From Plantago ovata (Eukaryota > Streptophyta > Magnoliopsida > Lamiales > Plantaginaceae): a stretch of DNA of 64,000 nt. The stretch covers positions 98,113,050-98,177,049 of the forward strand of contig CM051456.1 in the NCBI GenBank assembly GCA_028274465.1, written 5' to 3'. Below the pieces are notes generated by a model. The model saw only the letters and a list, made by a program, of their open reading frames with translations. It searched no databases and was not told where the DNA came from. This document shows, piece after piece, positions 23,683 through 34,549 of this stretch; the stretch's first letter is position 1, and every line of letters starts with the position of its first letter. The translations under genes were made by a program, and so were the position numbers.

Positions 23683-24460
23683 TGATTTAACCAAAACTGT
23701 ATATCTCAAACTAGTAGTACCATTATGAATGGTGCTATACTAAGACATCGGTGGCTTGGCCATAGAGGGACAGGAACCAAATAGGATCTTCACGTCAAGA
23801 GGTTGCGGGTACCTGCGCACTGGGGGAAAAGGGAGTTAGATCCCTTTTGACCGGCTTGCCTTGGACAAACCGGTACAAGACTTCACTTGAGCTATGGAAT
23901 AGCTGTTAGAGAGATGTATATTATGGTAGACTGTGAGAGTTACCTCAAAATGAGACCCCAAGGCCTCTATATATAGAAGCAGCCATGTCGGGACCCTTCT
24001 TCCATGTTTTCCGACTTTTCGCTCTACTCTTCTGTACTTCTTGTCTGCTAGCCGCAGACCAGGCATCCTCCATGCGGGTAATCCTCCGCTACGCAAGTGC
24101 AGTATTCAGCGTCGCTCCCTATGCGAAGGTCTTATTGGCCATGCCTTGCGGAGGCAGACTTGGTCTTTCGGGCCAGGCCAGTGACTTAGGCTCTGGTCCG
24201 TTGGTCTTTTTCCTGCGTACTTAGCTGCGTAATGAGCTCCTTCCTGCGGGCCTTCCTCCCACGTACTTGGCCAAGGGCTCTCTTCCGTGGGTCTTCATCA
24301 TCCCGTGTAATAAGCCACGTGGTGGAACCTTTTCTGCGGGTTTTGCTTATGGGCTTAGATGGCATGATCATGGCAAGAATCTTCATAAGTCTTCTCTGCG
24401 TAGCTACCGGCCCTGAGGTCGAGCATAGGCAATGCGGGGGTAATATTCCATGTCATATCA
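23683..24460 (-). repeat. 5' LTR of T1
   Basis: 778 bp from TGATTTAACC to GTCATATCA on the plus strand, giving TGAT...ATCA ends. A TATA box (CTATATATAG) is at about 23970-23980. The right edge is set by the sudden return of LINE sequence at 24461. Confidence 0.75.
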
Positions 24461-25013
24461 GAGGTGATCAAATCATCATAGAGAGCAACATCAGCAGCAC
24501 CCAAACAATCTAATAAGTTCTGAGCTCGCAGACCATCTCGACCATAAGAGGTTCCACGCGGGAAACTACGAATCATATCTCGAACAGTAGTACTGGAGGC
24601 AGAAAGGGGACAAAGGCCAGCAGGTAGAGGAGGCAAAATAGGGGAAGGAGCAGAAGGGTGCTTTTCCTTCAAAGCCTCCAGAGTATCAACCGAATAAGGA
24701 GCAACACCAGAGGAAGAAAGAACCCAAACAGCTGCAGAATAATGCCCATCACTGACCTTCCTGAGACACTACCGAATATTGGCTTCACCCAAATCTAGAT
24801 CTGACTCCTGACAAAAAAAAAAGGCGAATCCGCCAAAGTGTGACGAAGAAGCTGTAAACTACCCCCATCGACATCCCAAGTACGGCGGGCATAAGTAATG
24901 CACTCCTCCTGACGCTTACGCCTAACAATTACCCTACACTCAAGACTACTCCTCGTAGAAAAAGTCTTCAACTAACAAAGAGGTAGCACGAGCAAAGGAA
25001 CCCAACAAGAAAG

Positions 25014-25567
25014 ATAGAGGAGCTCCTGAGGACCCTTGTGACAGTTCATTTCCTCACCATGGATGGGCACCACCATTCTAGAGATCACAGCCGACAGAGG
25101 CCATATCAAGACTGGTAGTACATCTCCACTTTTTGTTTTCTTATCCTTTCAGCTAGAGACTAGCTTTCGTCTAGGTTTGGGGAGGGGTCGTGGAGTTGTA
25201 CTTGTTTTGATTTTGCTTGTTTACTATTGTCGTTGAGGTACTCTTGCTATTTCTCTTTGGTTGTATGATTTCTTTGATTATGACTTTTTTCGATTTGGTT
25301 GTTTGATATTGTGATAATGAGTCTTGTAATCTTTTATTGTTTTACTAGTTGTGGCCCGTGTGCCTTTTGTCGTGATAGCTTGTGTTTTTCATTTTTTTTT
25401 TGCATGCATTTCATCCTTAGTATAGTTGTTGCACTTTGTTTGTGTGGAGTTTATTGCCAAGTGTTTAGAACGTTTTTATTGAGTAGACTAAGTGTTCGTG
25501 ACCACTGACCATACATTGCATTTCTATGAATTAGTTTGAGGCTTGTCTTGTTTGGTTTGGCCATGAG
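25014..25567 (+). mobile_element. Diverged Athila-like 3' internal fragment inside LINE alpha
   Basis: Interrupts the LINE. It resembles A1 590-925 in order: a ctagagactagc segment, GTTTGGGGAGGGG, TTTCATCCT, GAGTTTATTGCC, TTTTTATTG(A/G)GTAGA and TATGAATT(A/T)GTTTGAGG. It is clearly more diverged than A1-A4. Ends are approximate and no TSD was found. Confidence 0.5.
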
Positions 25568-26338
25568 AAGCCCCCAGAATCCAAATCCCCCATTAAAACC
25601 CGCGAAAACCCCAGGCGACACTTAGGAGGGATCAATTTGACAGTACGTAACCCCTTGGCCAACAAATCATCAAGAGAAGCCAACGAAAAACCCTGAGTAT
25701 CTTGCACACTAACACTAGCAGGCGAAGAAGTAACAGGAGAGCGAGGTATAGGGATGTCCAACAATGTGAAATGAACCACACCATCACCACAATCAGGAGC
25801 CTCCACAACATTGTTACGGTCATGCCGACACCGCGCACGAACTGTATGAGTAGTAAGACATACCCCACACAGCCAACGACCCATCTGCCTCAAAGTAGCT
25901 TCGGCAGACTTTTAAACACGCAAACTAGTAGCAAGATCATTACGAGTGACAACATGTGCCTCACCACAAAAATGGCAATCACGCATGTGGGTAATTAAAT
26001 AACTACTAGTAAGGCGATTCTCGCTGCCATCCTGACACTAAGAAAGTCCAACAAACGGACAATGAAACCGCAAAACCCCATGCATTTAACAAACCTCAAA
26101 CCCAACCAAATCAAAGCACAAGAGAAGAACACAACACACCAAACCCCACAACAAAGAACAAAACCAGAACGTGCCAGAGCTGCCGAAAACCCAAAAGTGC
26201 GGAAGAGCTGCAAAAACAGAACAGTACAACAAAGGCATAAGCAGAGTACCTTTTGAAGAAAACACCGAGAAATTAGAACCAAAGGAGGCGGCCAAGATCA
26301 ACGAATCAGCTGCATGCGTCTCTACAAAGGAATAGTTA

Positions 26339-26625
26339 AATACGCTGAAGATTAAATAAGCATCCCAGCCATGATTAATTGATTAATTAAGGATCGATCG
26401 ATCGTCAACATCAGCCAAGAAAAGCACCGAAGAAATAAGGATTGATCATCACCGATGCTTGATCATCAAACGGCGAACACTTTCTTTTTTCGCCAGAGCA
26501 ATACGCTGAAGATTAATTAAGCAACCCAGCGATGATTAATTAAGGACCGATCGATCATCAGCCAAGAAAAGCAACGAAAAATAAAGGAATGATCATCACC
26601 GACACTTGATTATCAAACCGCGTAA

Positions 26626-26627
<2 letters not shown>
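26339..26627 (-). repeat. Tandem ~163-bp units in the 5' leader of LINE alpha
   Basis: AATACGCTGAAGATTAA starts at 26339 and again at 26502, with GATCGATC, CAGCCAAGAAAAGCA and GATCATCACCGA following in both. Repeated monomers at a LINE 5' end are known elsewhere as promoter units; that role here is inference. Confidence 0.75.

Positions 26628-26675
<48 letters not shown>
26628..26675. repeat. (ATT)16 microsatellite between LINE alpha and beta
   Basis: 48 bp of perfect ATT repeat followed by imperfect AT-rich DNA to 26700. It touches the 5' end of alpha on the right side of alpha and the 3' end of beta. Confidence 0.95.
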
Positions 26676-26718
26676 TTATAATAATAAAAATTATTATAAA
26701 TCAACGACAATGAAAGGT

Positions 26719-29700
26719 TTACAAAAAATTAGTGGGCAGCCGAGAAACAAGCTGTGCTCCCACTCCCTTAGCAATAGAAAAACTAACTCTAGAAAAAATA
26801 AAATGAGCAGCGCGCGCCCCAGGTTCCTGAGCAAAAGCGAAACCCTGGATTCTAACAAGCAAATCCACAGCATCAACATCCAACTCCCCAAGTGTCGAGA
26901 AAGAGAAAGGAAGGAAGCCATACCCCTTAGCCGCACACAAGTCCCGATACTTCACAGACTTGCGCTTGGCAGCAACAGCAACCGCATGCCCAGGCACAAA
27001 GTCCACCAACCCAGACCGTGTCAAGGGGGAAGACCCTGTCAGATCCACACACACATCTCGTCCCCTATCCCAAGCATAAAGGAGCAAGTCTGCAGGACGG
27101 AGGGACCTGTCACTCCCATCACTCAAACCAATATCCACCTCCTTACCAGCAGAGATGCCAGATCGAAAACAGACATCCAAGAGAGTGTCGCGAACAAGGT
27201 TATGGCGGTGCTTTATACCCACCACCCCAGCACACGACACCGCATGGTCACCAAACAAATCCCCATCAAAAACCCGAGAGCAAGCAGAGCAAGGCAAGGA
27301 CAGGGGAAACAAAGCAACACCAAGCCGATAACCCAGTACACACCTGTAAGTCCTCCCGTTCATATTCTGGCCCAAACCCGAAATAGGAACAACTCGCAAC
27401 CAATCAGAAGAATGGGCACCTTGCTGAGACGTCCAAAGAGCTACCTGGCGAGGAGATAAAGAGAAAACAGATTCTGCAGAAGCAGCAACCTTCGTGAAAT
27501 ATATATCTGCCAGTCTCTTCATAAGTCTGGGGGCAGCGATCTCACTGGGGTTGCCCAAAAGGTCAGAACCTGTGGTCTAAGTAAACAAAGACAGTGCACC
27601 ATCAAAAGCAGGTCCAAGGGAAGTGATACCAGAAGGACACAAGAGCTTAGCCTGCAAACCAGCAGACTGGAGGCGGGAAGAAACGAAGGCATAATGGCGA
27701 ACATCCGCAGCAGTATAAACACCAAGCCCCCCAAACGAAAAGGGTAATGTAGCAAGTCGCCACTGCCAATCACCAAAACCGGGACCCGACGCCGTAACAA
27801 TACGCTCCAAGGAGGATCTGAGAGCCCGATCAAAAGAAACCTGGGCCGACTGAAAGAAACCAGGAGGGCAAGTGCGCAAAGCAAAATAGAGCTTTGAAAT
27901 ACCAGTACAAGCACGAAGCAACAACAACTCACATTGCGGATCATTAAGCTTTGCGACAGAGTCCATGAGCTCGATGGTCTTATTCACCCTCTTCCCCACA
28001 AGCTCACTACTAAAACCAGGGCACACACTGACCGAGCCACCTAGGACTTTGATCCCTCGGAGTGGCCTGGCAATAGAAGAAGGAAAAACCCCAGGAACCC
28101 TACTCCTCGGATCTTCCACCGGCCAAAAAAGCTCAGTTTTGTGAACATTGAGGTGAAGACCAGAACGCGGCCCATCCTCCAAGATCATCTCTAAGACCTT
28201 GCCCACAACTAAGGTATCTCCGACAATGGTGCCATCATCTAAATACCAAGCCTGCAGGGACAAGCCAAAAGAATCCCTGATCTTACAAACCAGCGGGTGT
28301 AAAACCAAAGCAAAGAGAAGAGGACCCAAAGGATCACCCTGCTGGACCCCCTGACCAGACCAAAGAACATGCTCCCCATAGTACAACATGGCCGGACTGG
28401 AATAACAAAACTCAACCCAACGGGAAAGGACTTGACAACGGCAACGAACCTCAAGCAACATAACCTCACGATCTACCATGTTGAAAGCATTCTGAAAGTC
28501 GACTAACAACATGGTCAAGCCCACCTCACTGCCTCTCGCCTCAACGAACCGACTCAAGGCATGAAGAATAGCCTCACCACCACAAGGTACCCCAACACCA
28601 AACTGGAGACCGTCAAAGTACCCAGACAAAGAAGGGCCAACCAAAACAGCACCCACCTTAGAGACCAGACGCCGCCAAACAGTACCCACAACAATCGGAC
28701 GAATACCACCACCCGGCTTAACCAGCGGAGTGAGAGGAGCACTAGCAATATACTCACCCAAAACATGCGGGCACTGACCCTCCAAGAAAATATGAACCAC
28801 CCGAGTGATGGAGGCGATCAAATCATCAGAGAGAGCAACAGCAGCACCGCCTAGACAATCCAATAAGTGCTGAGCTCGCAGACCATCTCGACCACAAGAG
28901 GTGCCACGAGGGAAACTACGAATCATATCTCGAACAGTAGTACTGGAGGCCAAAAGAGCACCAAGGCCAGCAGGTAAAGGAGGCAAAACAGGGGAAGGAG
29001 CAGAAGGGTGATTTTCCTTCAAAGCCTCCAGAGTATCAACCGAATAAGGAGAAACACCAGAAGAAGAAAGAACCCGAACAGCTGCAGAAAAATACCCATC
29101 ACTAACCTTCCTAAGACACTGATGAATATTGGCTTCACCCAAATCTGGATTTGACTCCTGACGGAAAGAAGGCGAATCCACAACCAAAGTGTCCCGAAGA
29201 AGCTGCAAACTACCTCCAGCGACATCCCAAGTACGGAGGGCAGAAGTAATGCACTCCTCCTGGAGCTTATGCCTAACAACTGCTCGACACTCAAGATTAC
29301 TCCTCGGAAAAAAAGTCTTCAGCGTACAACGAGGTAACGCAAGCAAACGAACCCAACAAGAAAGGTCATCCGGAGAAGAAACCAAAGAATCCAAAGCACC
29401 CTTTAAAACTCGCGAAAACCCCAGGCGACACTTAGGAGGGATTGACTTGACAGTACGTAACCCCTTAGCCAACAAAGCATCAAGAGAAGCCAGCGAAAAA
29501 CCCTGAGCAGCCGACACATTAACACAAACAGGCAAAGAAGTAACAGGAGCACGAGGCACAGGGATGTCAAACATAGTGAAGTGAACGACACCATCACCAC
29601 AATCAGGAGCAGCCACCACATTGTTACTGTCATGCCGACACCGCGCACGAACGGTATGAGTAGTAAGACAAACCCCACAGAGCCAACGACCCATCCGCCT

Positions 29701-29895
29701 CAAAGTAGCTTCGACTGACAGATAAACAGGCAAACTAGTAGCAAGAGCATTACGCGTGACAATCTGCGCCTCACCACGAAAATGGCGATCACGCATGTGG
29801 GTAATTAAATAACTACTAGTAAGACCATTTCCACTGCCGTCCTGACACTCAGAAAGTCCAACGAACGGACAATGAAACCGCACAACCTCAGGCAT
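26719..29895 (-). pseudogene. ORF of LINE beta: zinc fingers, reverse transcriptase, RLE endonuclease
   Basis: 1058 codons. Zinc motifs: C9-x7-C17-x15-H33-x4-H38 and C73-x2-C76-x9-C86-x-H88. RT spans about 395-600: IRPIVVGTVWRRLVSK (398-413), motif A LLVDFQNAFNMVDR (463-476), motif B GVQQGDPLGP (516-525), catalytic YLDD (551-554), HLNVHKTELFWP (581-592). The C-terminal part has C869-x2-C872-x11-H884-x3-C888, then RPADLLL and D951 (P934-A-D936, 14 residues, D951), fitting the CCHC plus PD-x(12-14)-D signature of restriction-like endonucleases. It would nick target DNA and prime reverse transcription there. The frame is open except codon 773, TAG where gamma has GAG. Start chosen at MPEVVRF, conserved as MSGVVRF in gamma. 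Confidence 0.88.
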
Positions 29896-30596
29896 TGAAC
29901 AAACCTCCCCACGTCAAGGAACACAGAACCAGAAGAAGAACGGGGCGCAACAACCAAACGGAGCAAGAGACAAACAGTGAACAAAAGGCTTGGAGACGGC
30001 TAGCAAAGAGAGCAGAGCACAACCTGCAGAACACCAACCAAAAACAAAACCAAAAACAACCCGCAGGCCCCCCACACACAACCAGAAACAGGGCTCGAAA
30101 ACCAGCAAGGCCGCAAAAACAGAAACAGAAGAAGCAGCAGAAACAGAGGAAGCAGCAGCAGACAGCTCAGAAAACAGAGCAACCACACGCACAGCGTAAA
30201 AACAGAGCAAAAATCCGCCGCACAAAAGGCCCAGAAAAGAGCAAGGGAAAGGAAGAGGAAACCCAGACACACAAAAACACCATAGTGGTGTTCGCACACA
30301 CCCAACGCAAACAGAAAGCCCCAAAACGGAAACAAACAAAAAACAGAGAACAGAGAAGCCCAATTGCGGCCAACAAGAAAGGGAGAAAGGGAGGGATACA
30401 AGCTGCGAATCAAGGAGAAACAAGGGAATTACCGACCTGAAACGAACGGAGGAAGCCTAAGGCAATCACGATTACCAGAGACAAATCACGATCGGCAGAG
30501 AGAAAACAGAGAACAGAGAGGGCCAATTGCGGCCAACAAGAAAGGGAGAAAGGGAGGGATCACCAGAGACAAATCACGATCACCAGAGACAAGGGA
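29896..30596 (-). other. 5' leader of LINE beta with tandem monomers
   Basis: No conserved coding. The block AACAGAGAACAGAGA(A/G), CCAATTGCGGCCAACAAG and AAAGGGAGAAAGGGAGGGAT occurs twice, at about 30340-30397 and 30504-30560, a period near 163 bp. The leader is not similar to those of alpha or gamma even though the ORFs are. Long plus-strand frames here are mirror frames of biased sequence. Confidence 0.65.

Positions 30597-30676
<80 letters not shown>
30597..30676. repeat. (ATT)~27 microsatellite between LINE beta and gamma
   Basis: 80 bp of perfect ATT repeat, then CATTATTATAAATA and the 3' end of gamma. It touches beta's 5' end on one side and gamma's 3' end on the other. Confidence 0.95.
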
Positions 30677-33600
30677 CATTATTATAAATAAAAAACAATG
30701 AATGTTGTAAAACAAATTAGTGGGCAACCGAGAAACAAGTTGTGCTCCCACTCCCTTAGCAATAGCAAAACAAACTCTAGAAAAAATAAAATGAGTAGCG
30801 CGCGCCCCAACATCCTGAGCCAAAGCGAAACCCCGGATTCTAACAAGCAAATCCACAACATCAACATCCAACTCCCCAAGTGTCGAGAAAGAGAAAGGAA
30901 GGAATCCATATCCCTTAGCCGCACACAAGTCCCGATACTTCGCAGACTTGCGCTTGGCAGCATCAGCAATTGTATGTCCAGGCACAAAGTCCACCAACCC
31001 AGACCGTGTCAAGGGGGAAGACCCGGTCAGATCCACACACACATCCCGTCCCCTATTCAAGCATAAAGGAGCAAGTCTGCAGGACGGAGGGACCTGTTAC
31101 TCCCATCACTCAAACCAATATCCACCTCCTTACCAGCAGATATTCCGGATCGGAAACAGACATCCAAGAGAGTGTCACGAACAAGGTTATGTCGGTTCTT
31201 GATACCCACCACCCCAGCACACGACACCGCATGGTCACCAAACAAATCCTCGTAAAAAATCCGAGAGCAAGCAGAGCAAGGCATGGACACCGGAAACAAA
31301 GCAACACCAAGCCGATAACCCAGTACACACCTGTAAGTCCTCCCGTTCATACTCTGTCCCAGACCCGAAATAGGAACAACTCGCAGCCAATCAGAAGAAT
31401 GGGCACCTCGCTGAGAATTCCAAAGAGCTACCTGACGAGGAGATAAAGAAAACACAGATTCTGCAGAAGCAGCAACCTTCGTGAAATATATATCTTCCAG
31501 TCTCTTCATAAGTCTGGGGGCAGCGATCTCACTAGGGTTGCTCAAAATATCAGAATCCGTGGTCTCAGTAAACAAAGACAGTGCACCATCGAAAGCAGGT
31601 CCAAGAGAAGTGATACCAGAAGGACACAAGAGCTTAGCCTGCAAACCAGCAGACTGAAGGCGGGAAGCAATGAAGGCATAATGGCGAACATCCGCAGCAG
31701 TATAAACACCAAGCCCCCCAAAAGAAAAGGGTAAAGTAGCAAGCCGCCACTGCCAATCACCAAAACCGGGACCCGACGCCGTAACAATACGCTCCAAGGA
31801 GGATCTGAGAGCCCGATCAAAAGAAAACTGAGCCGACTGAAAGAAACCAGGAGGGCAAGTGCGCAAAGCAAAATAAAGCTTCGAAATACCCGTAGAAGCA
31901 CGAAGCAACAACAACTCACACTGCGGATCATTAAGCTTCGCGACAGAGTCCATAAGCTCGATGGTCTTATTCACCCTCTTCACCACAAGCTCACTACTAA
32001 AATAGGGGCACACACTGACCGAGCCACCTAGGACTTTGACCCCTCAGAGAGGCCTGGCAATAGAAGCAGGAAAAACACCAGGAACCCTACTCCTCAGATC
32101 TTCCACCGGCCAAAAAATCTCAGTTTTGTGAACATTGAGTGAAGACCGAAATGCGGCCCGTCCTCAAAGATCATCTTTAAGACCTTTCCCACAACTAAGG
32201 TATCTCCGACAATGGTGCCATCATCTAAATACCAAGCCTGCAAGGACAAGTCAAAAGAATCCCTGATCTTAAAAACCAGCGGGTGTAAAACCAAAGCAAA
32301 GAGAAGAGGACCCAAAGGATCGCCCTGCTGGACCCCCTGACCAGACCAATGAATGTGCTCCCCATAGTACAACTTGGCCGGACTGGAATAACAAAACTCA
32401 AACCAACGAGAAAGGACGGGGCAACGACGACGAACCTCAAGCAACATAACCTCACGATCCACCATGTTGAAAGCATTCTGAAAGTCAACTAACAACATGG
32501 TCAAGCCCACCTCACTGCCTCTCGCCTCAACGAACCGGCTCAAGGCATGAAGAATAGTCTCACCTCCACAGGGTACCAAATTGGAGACCGTCAAAGTACC
32601 CAGATAAAGAAGGGCCAACCATAACAGCACACACCTTAGAGACCAGGCGCCGCCAAACAGTACCCACAACAATAGAACGTAAACCACCACCCGTCTTAAC
32701 CAGCGGAGTGAGAGGAGCACAAGCAATATACTCACCCAAAACATGCGGGCACTTACCCTCCAAGAAAATATGAACCACCCAAGTGATGGAGGTGATCAAA
32801 TCATCAGAGAGAGCAATAGCAGCACCGCCCAGACAATCCAATAAGTGTTGAGCTCGCAAACCATCTCGACCACAAGAGGTTCCACGAGGGAAACTACGAA
32901 TCATATCTCGAATAGTAGTACTGGAGGCAGAAAGTGGACAAAGGCCAGCAGGTAAAGGAGACAAAATCGGGGAAGGAGAAGAAGGGTGCTTATCCTTCAA
33001 AGCCTCCAGGGTATCAACCGAATAAGGAGAAACACCAGAGAAGAAAGTACCCGAACAGTAGCAGAATAATGTCCATCACTGACCTTCCTCAGACACAGAT
33101 GAATATTGGCTTCACCCAAATCTGGATCTGACTCCTGACGAAAAGAAGGCGAATCTGCGGCCAAAGTTTCACGAAGCAGCTGTAAACTACCCCCATCGAC
33201 GTCCCATGTACGGAGGGTAGAAGTAATGCACTCCTCCTGAACGTGTCGCCTAACAACTGCCCTACACTCAAGACTACTCCTCGGAGAAAAAGTCTTCAGT
33301 GTACAAAGAGGTAGCGCGAGCAAACTAACCCAACATGAAAGTTCATCTGGAGAAGAAGCCACATCATACAAAGCCCCCTTTAAAACACGCGAAAACCCCA
33401 GGCGACACTTAGGAGGGATCGACTTGACAGTACGTAACCCCTTAGCCAACAAAGCATCAAGAGAAGCCAGCGAAAAACCCTGAGTACCAGGCAAAGCAAC
33501 ACTAGCAGGTGAAGTAGTAACAGGAGAGCGAGGTACATGGATGTCAAACATAGTAAAATGAACCACACCATCACCACAATCAGGTGCCTCCACAACATTG

Positions 33601-34525
33601 CTATGGTCATGTGGACACCGTGCACGAACTGTATGAGTAGTAAGACAAACCCCACACAGCCAACGACCCATACGCCTCAAAGTAGCCTCAGCAGACAGGT
33701 AAACAGGCAAACTAGTAGCAAGAGCATTACGCGTGACAACCTGTGCCTCACCACGAAAATGGCGATCACGCATGTGGGTAATTAAATAACTACTAGTAAG
33801 ACCATTCCCACTGCCATCCTGACACTCAGAAAGTCCAGCAAACGGACAATTAAACCGCACAACCCCAGACATTGATCACAAAACAACCAAACCAAACCAA
33901 ACCACATGAACAGCTGAGCACTGCGAAAGAAAACCAAACAGCAGCCAACCAAGAAACCAATGCAAACCAGTGACCAACAAACCAGTGCAAACCAGTGACG
34001 TTGGTCCCAAAAACAACCAAAAACACCACCTTGAATACTGGAACGAAAAAGCAACAGAAAGAAACCGCACAGAAAGGCCACCCACTGCAGAAAAGAACAA
34101 AACACGCCAACAGACTAACACAAACCCCCCAGAAAAACGACCAGAAAGGGAGCACAGAAAAAGCCCACAAACATAGCACAAAAAACGGGAAAACAGGGCA
34201 CCCGATCGCCAGAAACAGACGCTCCATAGACAGAGTAACAACGCATAAAAAACAGAGCCCAAACAAACAAGAGACGCCCCAAGAGACAGTAACAACGCAT
34301 AAAAAAACAGAGCCAAGAGACGTCCAGAAACAGGGCTCGATCGCCAATCTATGGGTACGAGATACCGTACCAAATCGGGTCGCTCAAACCCCCTTACCTA
34401 TGCTGGATGAAACGCCAAAGATCAAATACCCATACATGTGAGGAATCAATCACACAGGGCCAGTAACCGGCAGCAATTGCAGGGACGCGGTGATTCGCCT
34501 AAATCCCGAGAGCCGCAGGCACCTG
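30677..34525 (-). mobile_element. LINE gamma: full-length but broken copy
   Basis: Co-linear with beta over the whole ORF (about 30700-33872) and ends in the same 3' motif (TTCATTGT, then ATTTATAATAAT). The 5' leader (33873-34525) differs from beta's and has a short repeat of ~56 bp (GTAACAACGCATAAAA at about 34234 and 34288). Both ends touch TTA/ATT tracts. The start context MSGVVRFNCPF is preserved. Confidence 0.88.
30700..33872 (-). pseudogene. Broken ORF of LINE gamma
   Basis: The N-terminal zinc motifs (FNCPFAGLSEC ... HMRDRHF; CGVC ... RARCPHD), RT (VDFQNAFNMVDR, QGVQQGDPLGP, WYLDDGTIVGD), CCHC (CSACSRIF ... GDHAVSC) and endonuclease (RPADLLLYA ... CVDLTG) are all recognisable. Compared with beta there are small indels near 33040, 32575, 32135 and 31057 and a stop near 32042 (CGA to TGA), so it cannot make one protein. 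It gives the sense codon where beta has its single stop. The last codons diverge from beta after RLPTN. Confidence 0.85.
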
Positions 34526-34549
34526 TTATTATTATTATTATTATTATTA
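34526..34549. repeat. (TTA)8 microsatellite at the 5' end of LINE gamma
   Basis: 24 bp perfect TTA repeat between gamma's 5' end (CAGGTGCCTGCGG on the sense strand) and the GGGGTATAATT sequence that flanks delta. Confidence 0.95.

Larger units (their letters stand above)
16491..24460 (-). mobile_element. T1: Tat-group Ty3 element, non-autonomous, with antisense gene
   Basis: Minus-strand order is 5' LTR (23683-24460), primer site (23662-23681), gag (21787-23030), protease (about 20950-21369), a noncoding region, then a plus-strand (antisense) gene (16649-19440). C1 interrupts its left side at 16490/16491, so its 3' LTR is outside the window. The gag and DNGSS protease are typical of the Tat lineage. 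No RT or integrase is visible between protease and the antisense gene. Extra and antisense ORFs are documented for Tat-group elements. It sits in LINE alpha, expected TSD GAGGT at 24461-24465. Coding parts are broken in several places. Confidence 0.8.
24461..26627 (-). mobile_element. LINE alpha: partial copy of the RLE-type LINE
   Basis: Aligns with LINE beta from 28812 (RT N-terminal side) to its start codon and then has its own 5' leader. The 3' half (RT core and endonuclease) is absent because T1 lies at 24460. It is interrupted at about 25014-25567 by unrelated DNA. The N-terminal CGVC...RARCRH zinc motif and GFSLASLDDLLAKGLRTVK block are readable (25531-25893). It carries frame breaks and stops. 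The 5' end abuts the ATT tract at 26628. Confidence 0.8.
26676..30596 (-). mobile_element. LINE beta: near-complete RLE-type non-LTR retrotransposon
   Basis: A single long coding region (26719-29895), a 5' leader of about 700 bp (29896-30596) and a 3' UTR of only about 20-40 bp that runs into the ATT tract. No poly(A) tail. Both ends touch ATT/TTA microsatellites. One ORF with N-terminal zinc fingers, central RT and C-terminal endonuclease is the plan of R2/R4-type elements. Plant LINEs are usually L1 or RTE with an N-terminal APE endonuclease, which is absent here. Confidence 0.9.

Noticed and set aside
26628-26675. ATT tract as a plain chance microsatellite
   Set aside because: It recurs at each LINE boundary, so chance is unlikely; whether it is tail or target stays open.
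26710-27459. Long plus-strand open frame over LINE beta (249 codons), and similar ones at 30698-31446
   Set aside because: They mirror the minus-strand LINE ORF in a biased-codon region; the RT and endonuclease motifs are on the minus strand only.
26719-29895. A domesticated or telomerase-like RT, or an L1-type ORF2
   Set aside because: Multiple copies at microsatellites argue for a mobile element; no APE endonuclease at the N-terminus.
29895-30440. Arg/Lys/Gln-rich plus-strand ORF in the LINE beta leader
   Set aside because: Not conserved in alpha or gamma, whose leaders differ; composition explains it.
30486-30698. Poly-Asn/poly-Leu/poly-Ile frames
   Set aside because: Translations of the ATT microsatellite, not proteins.
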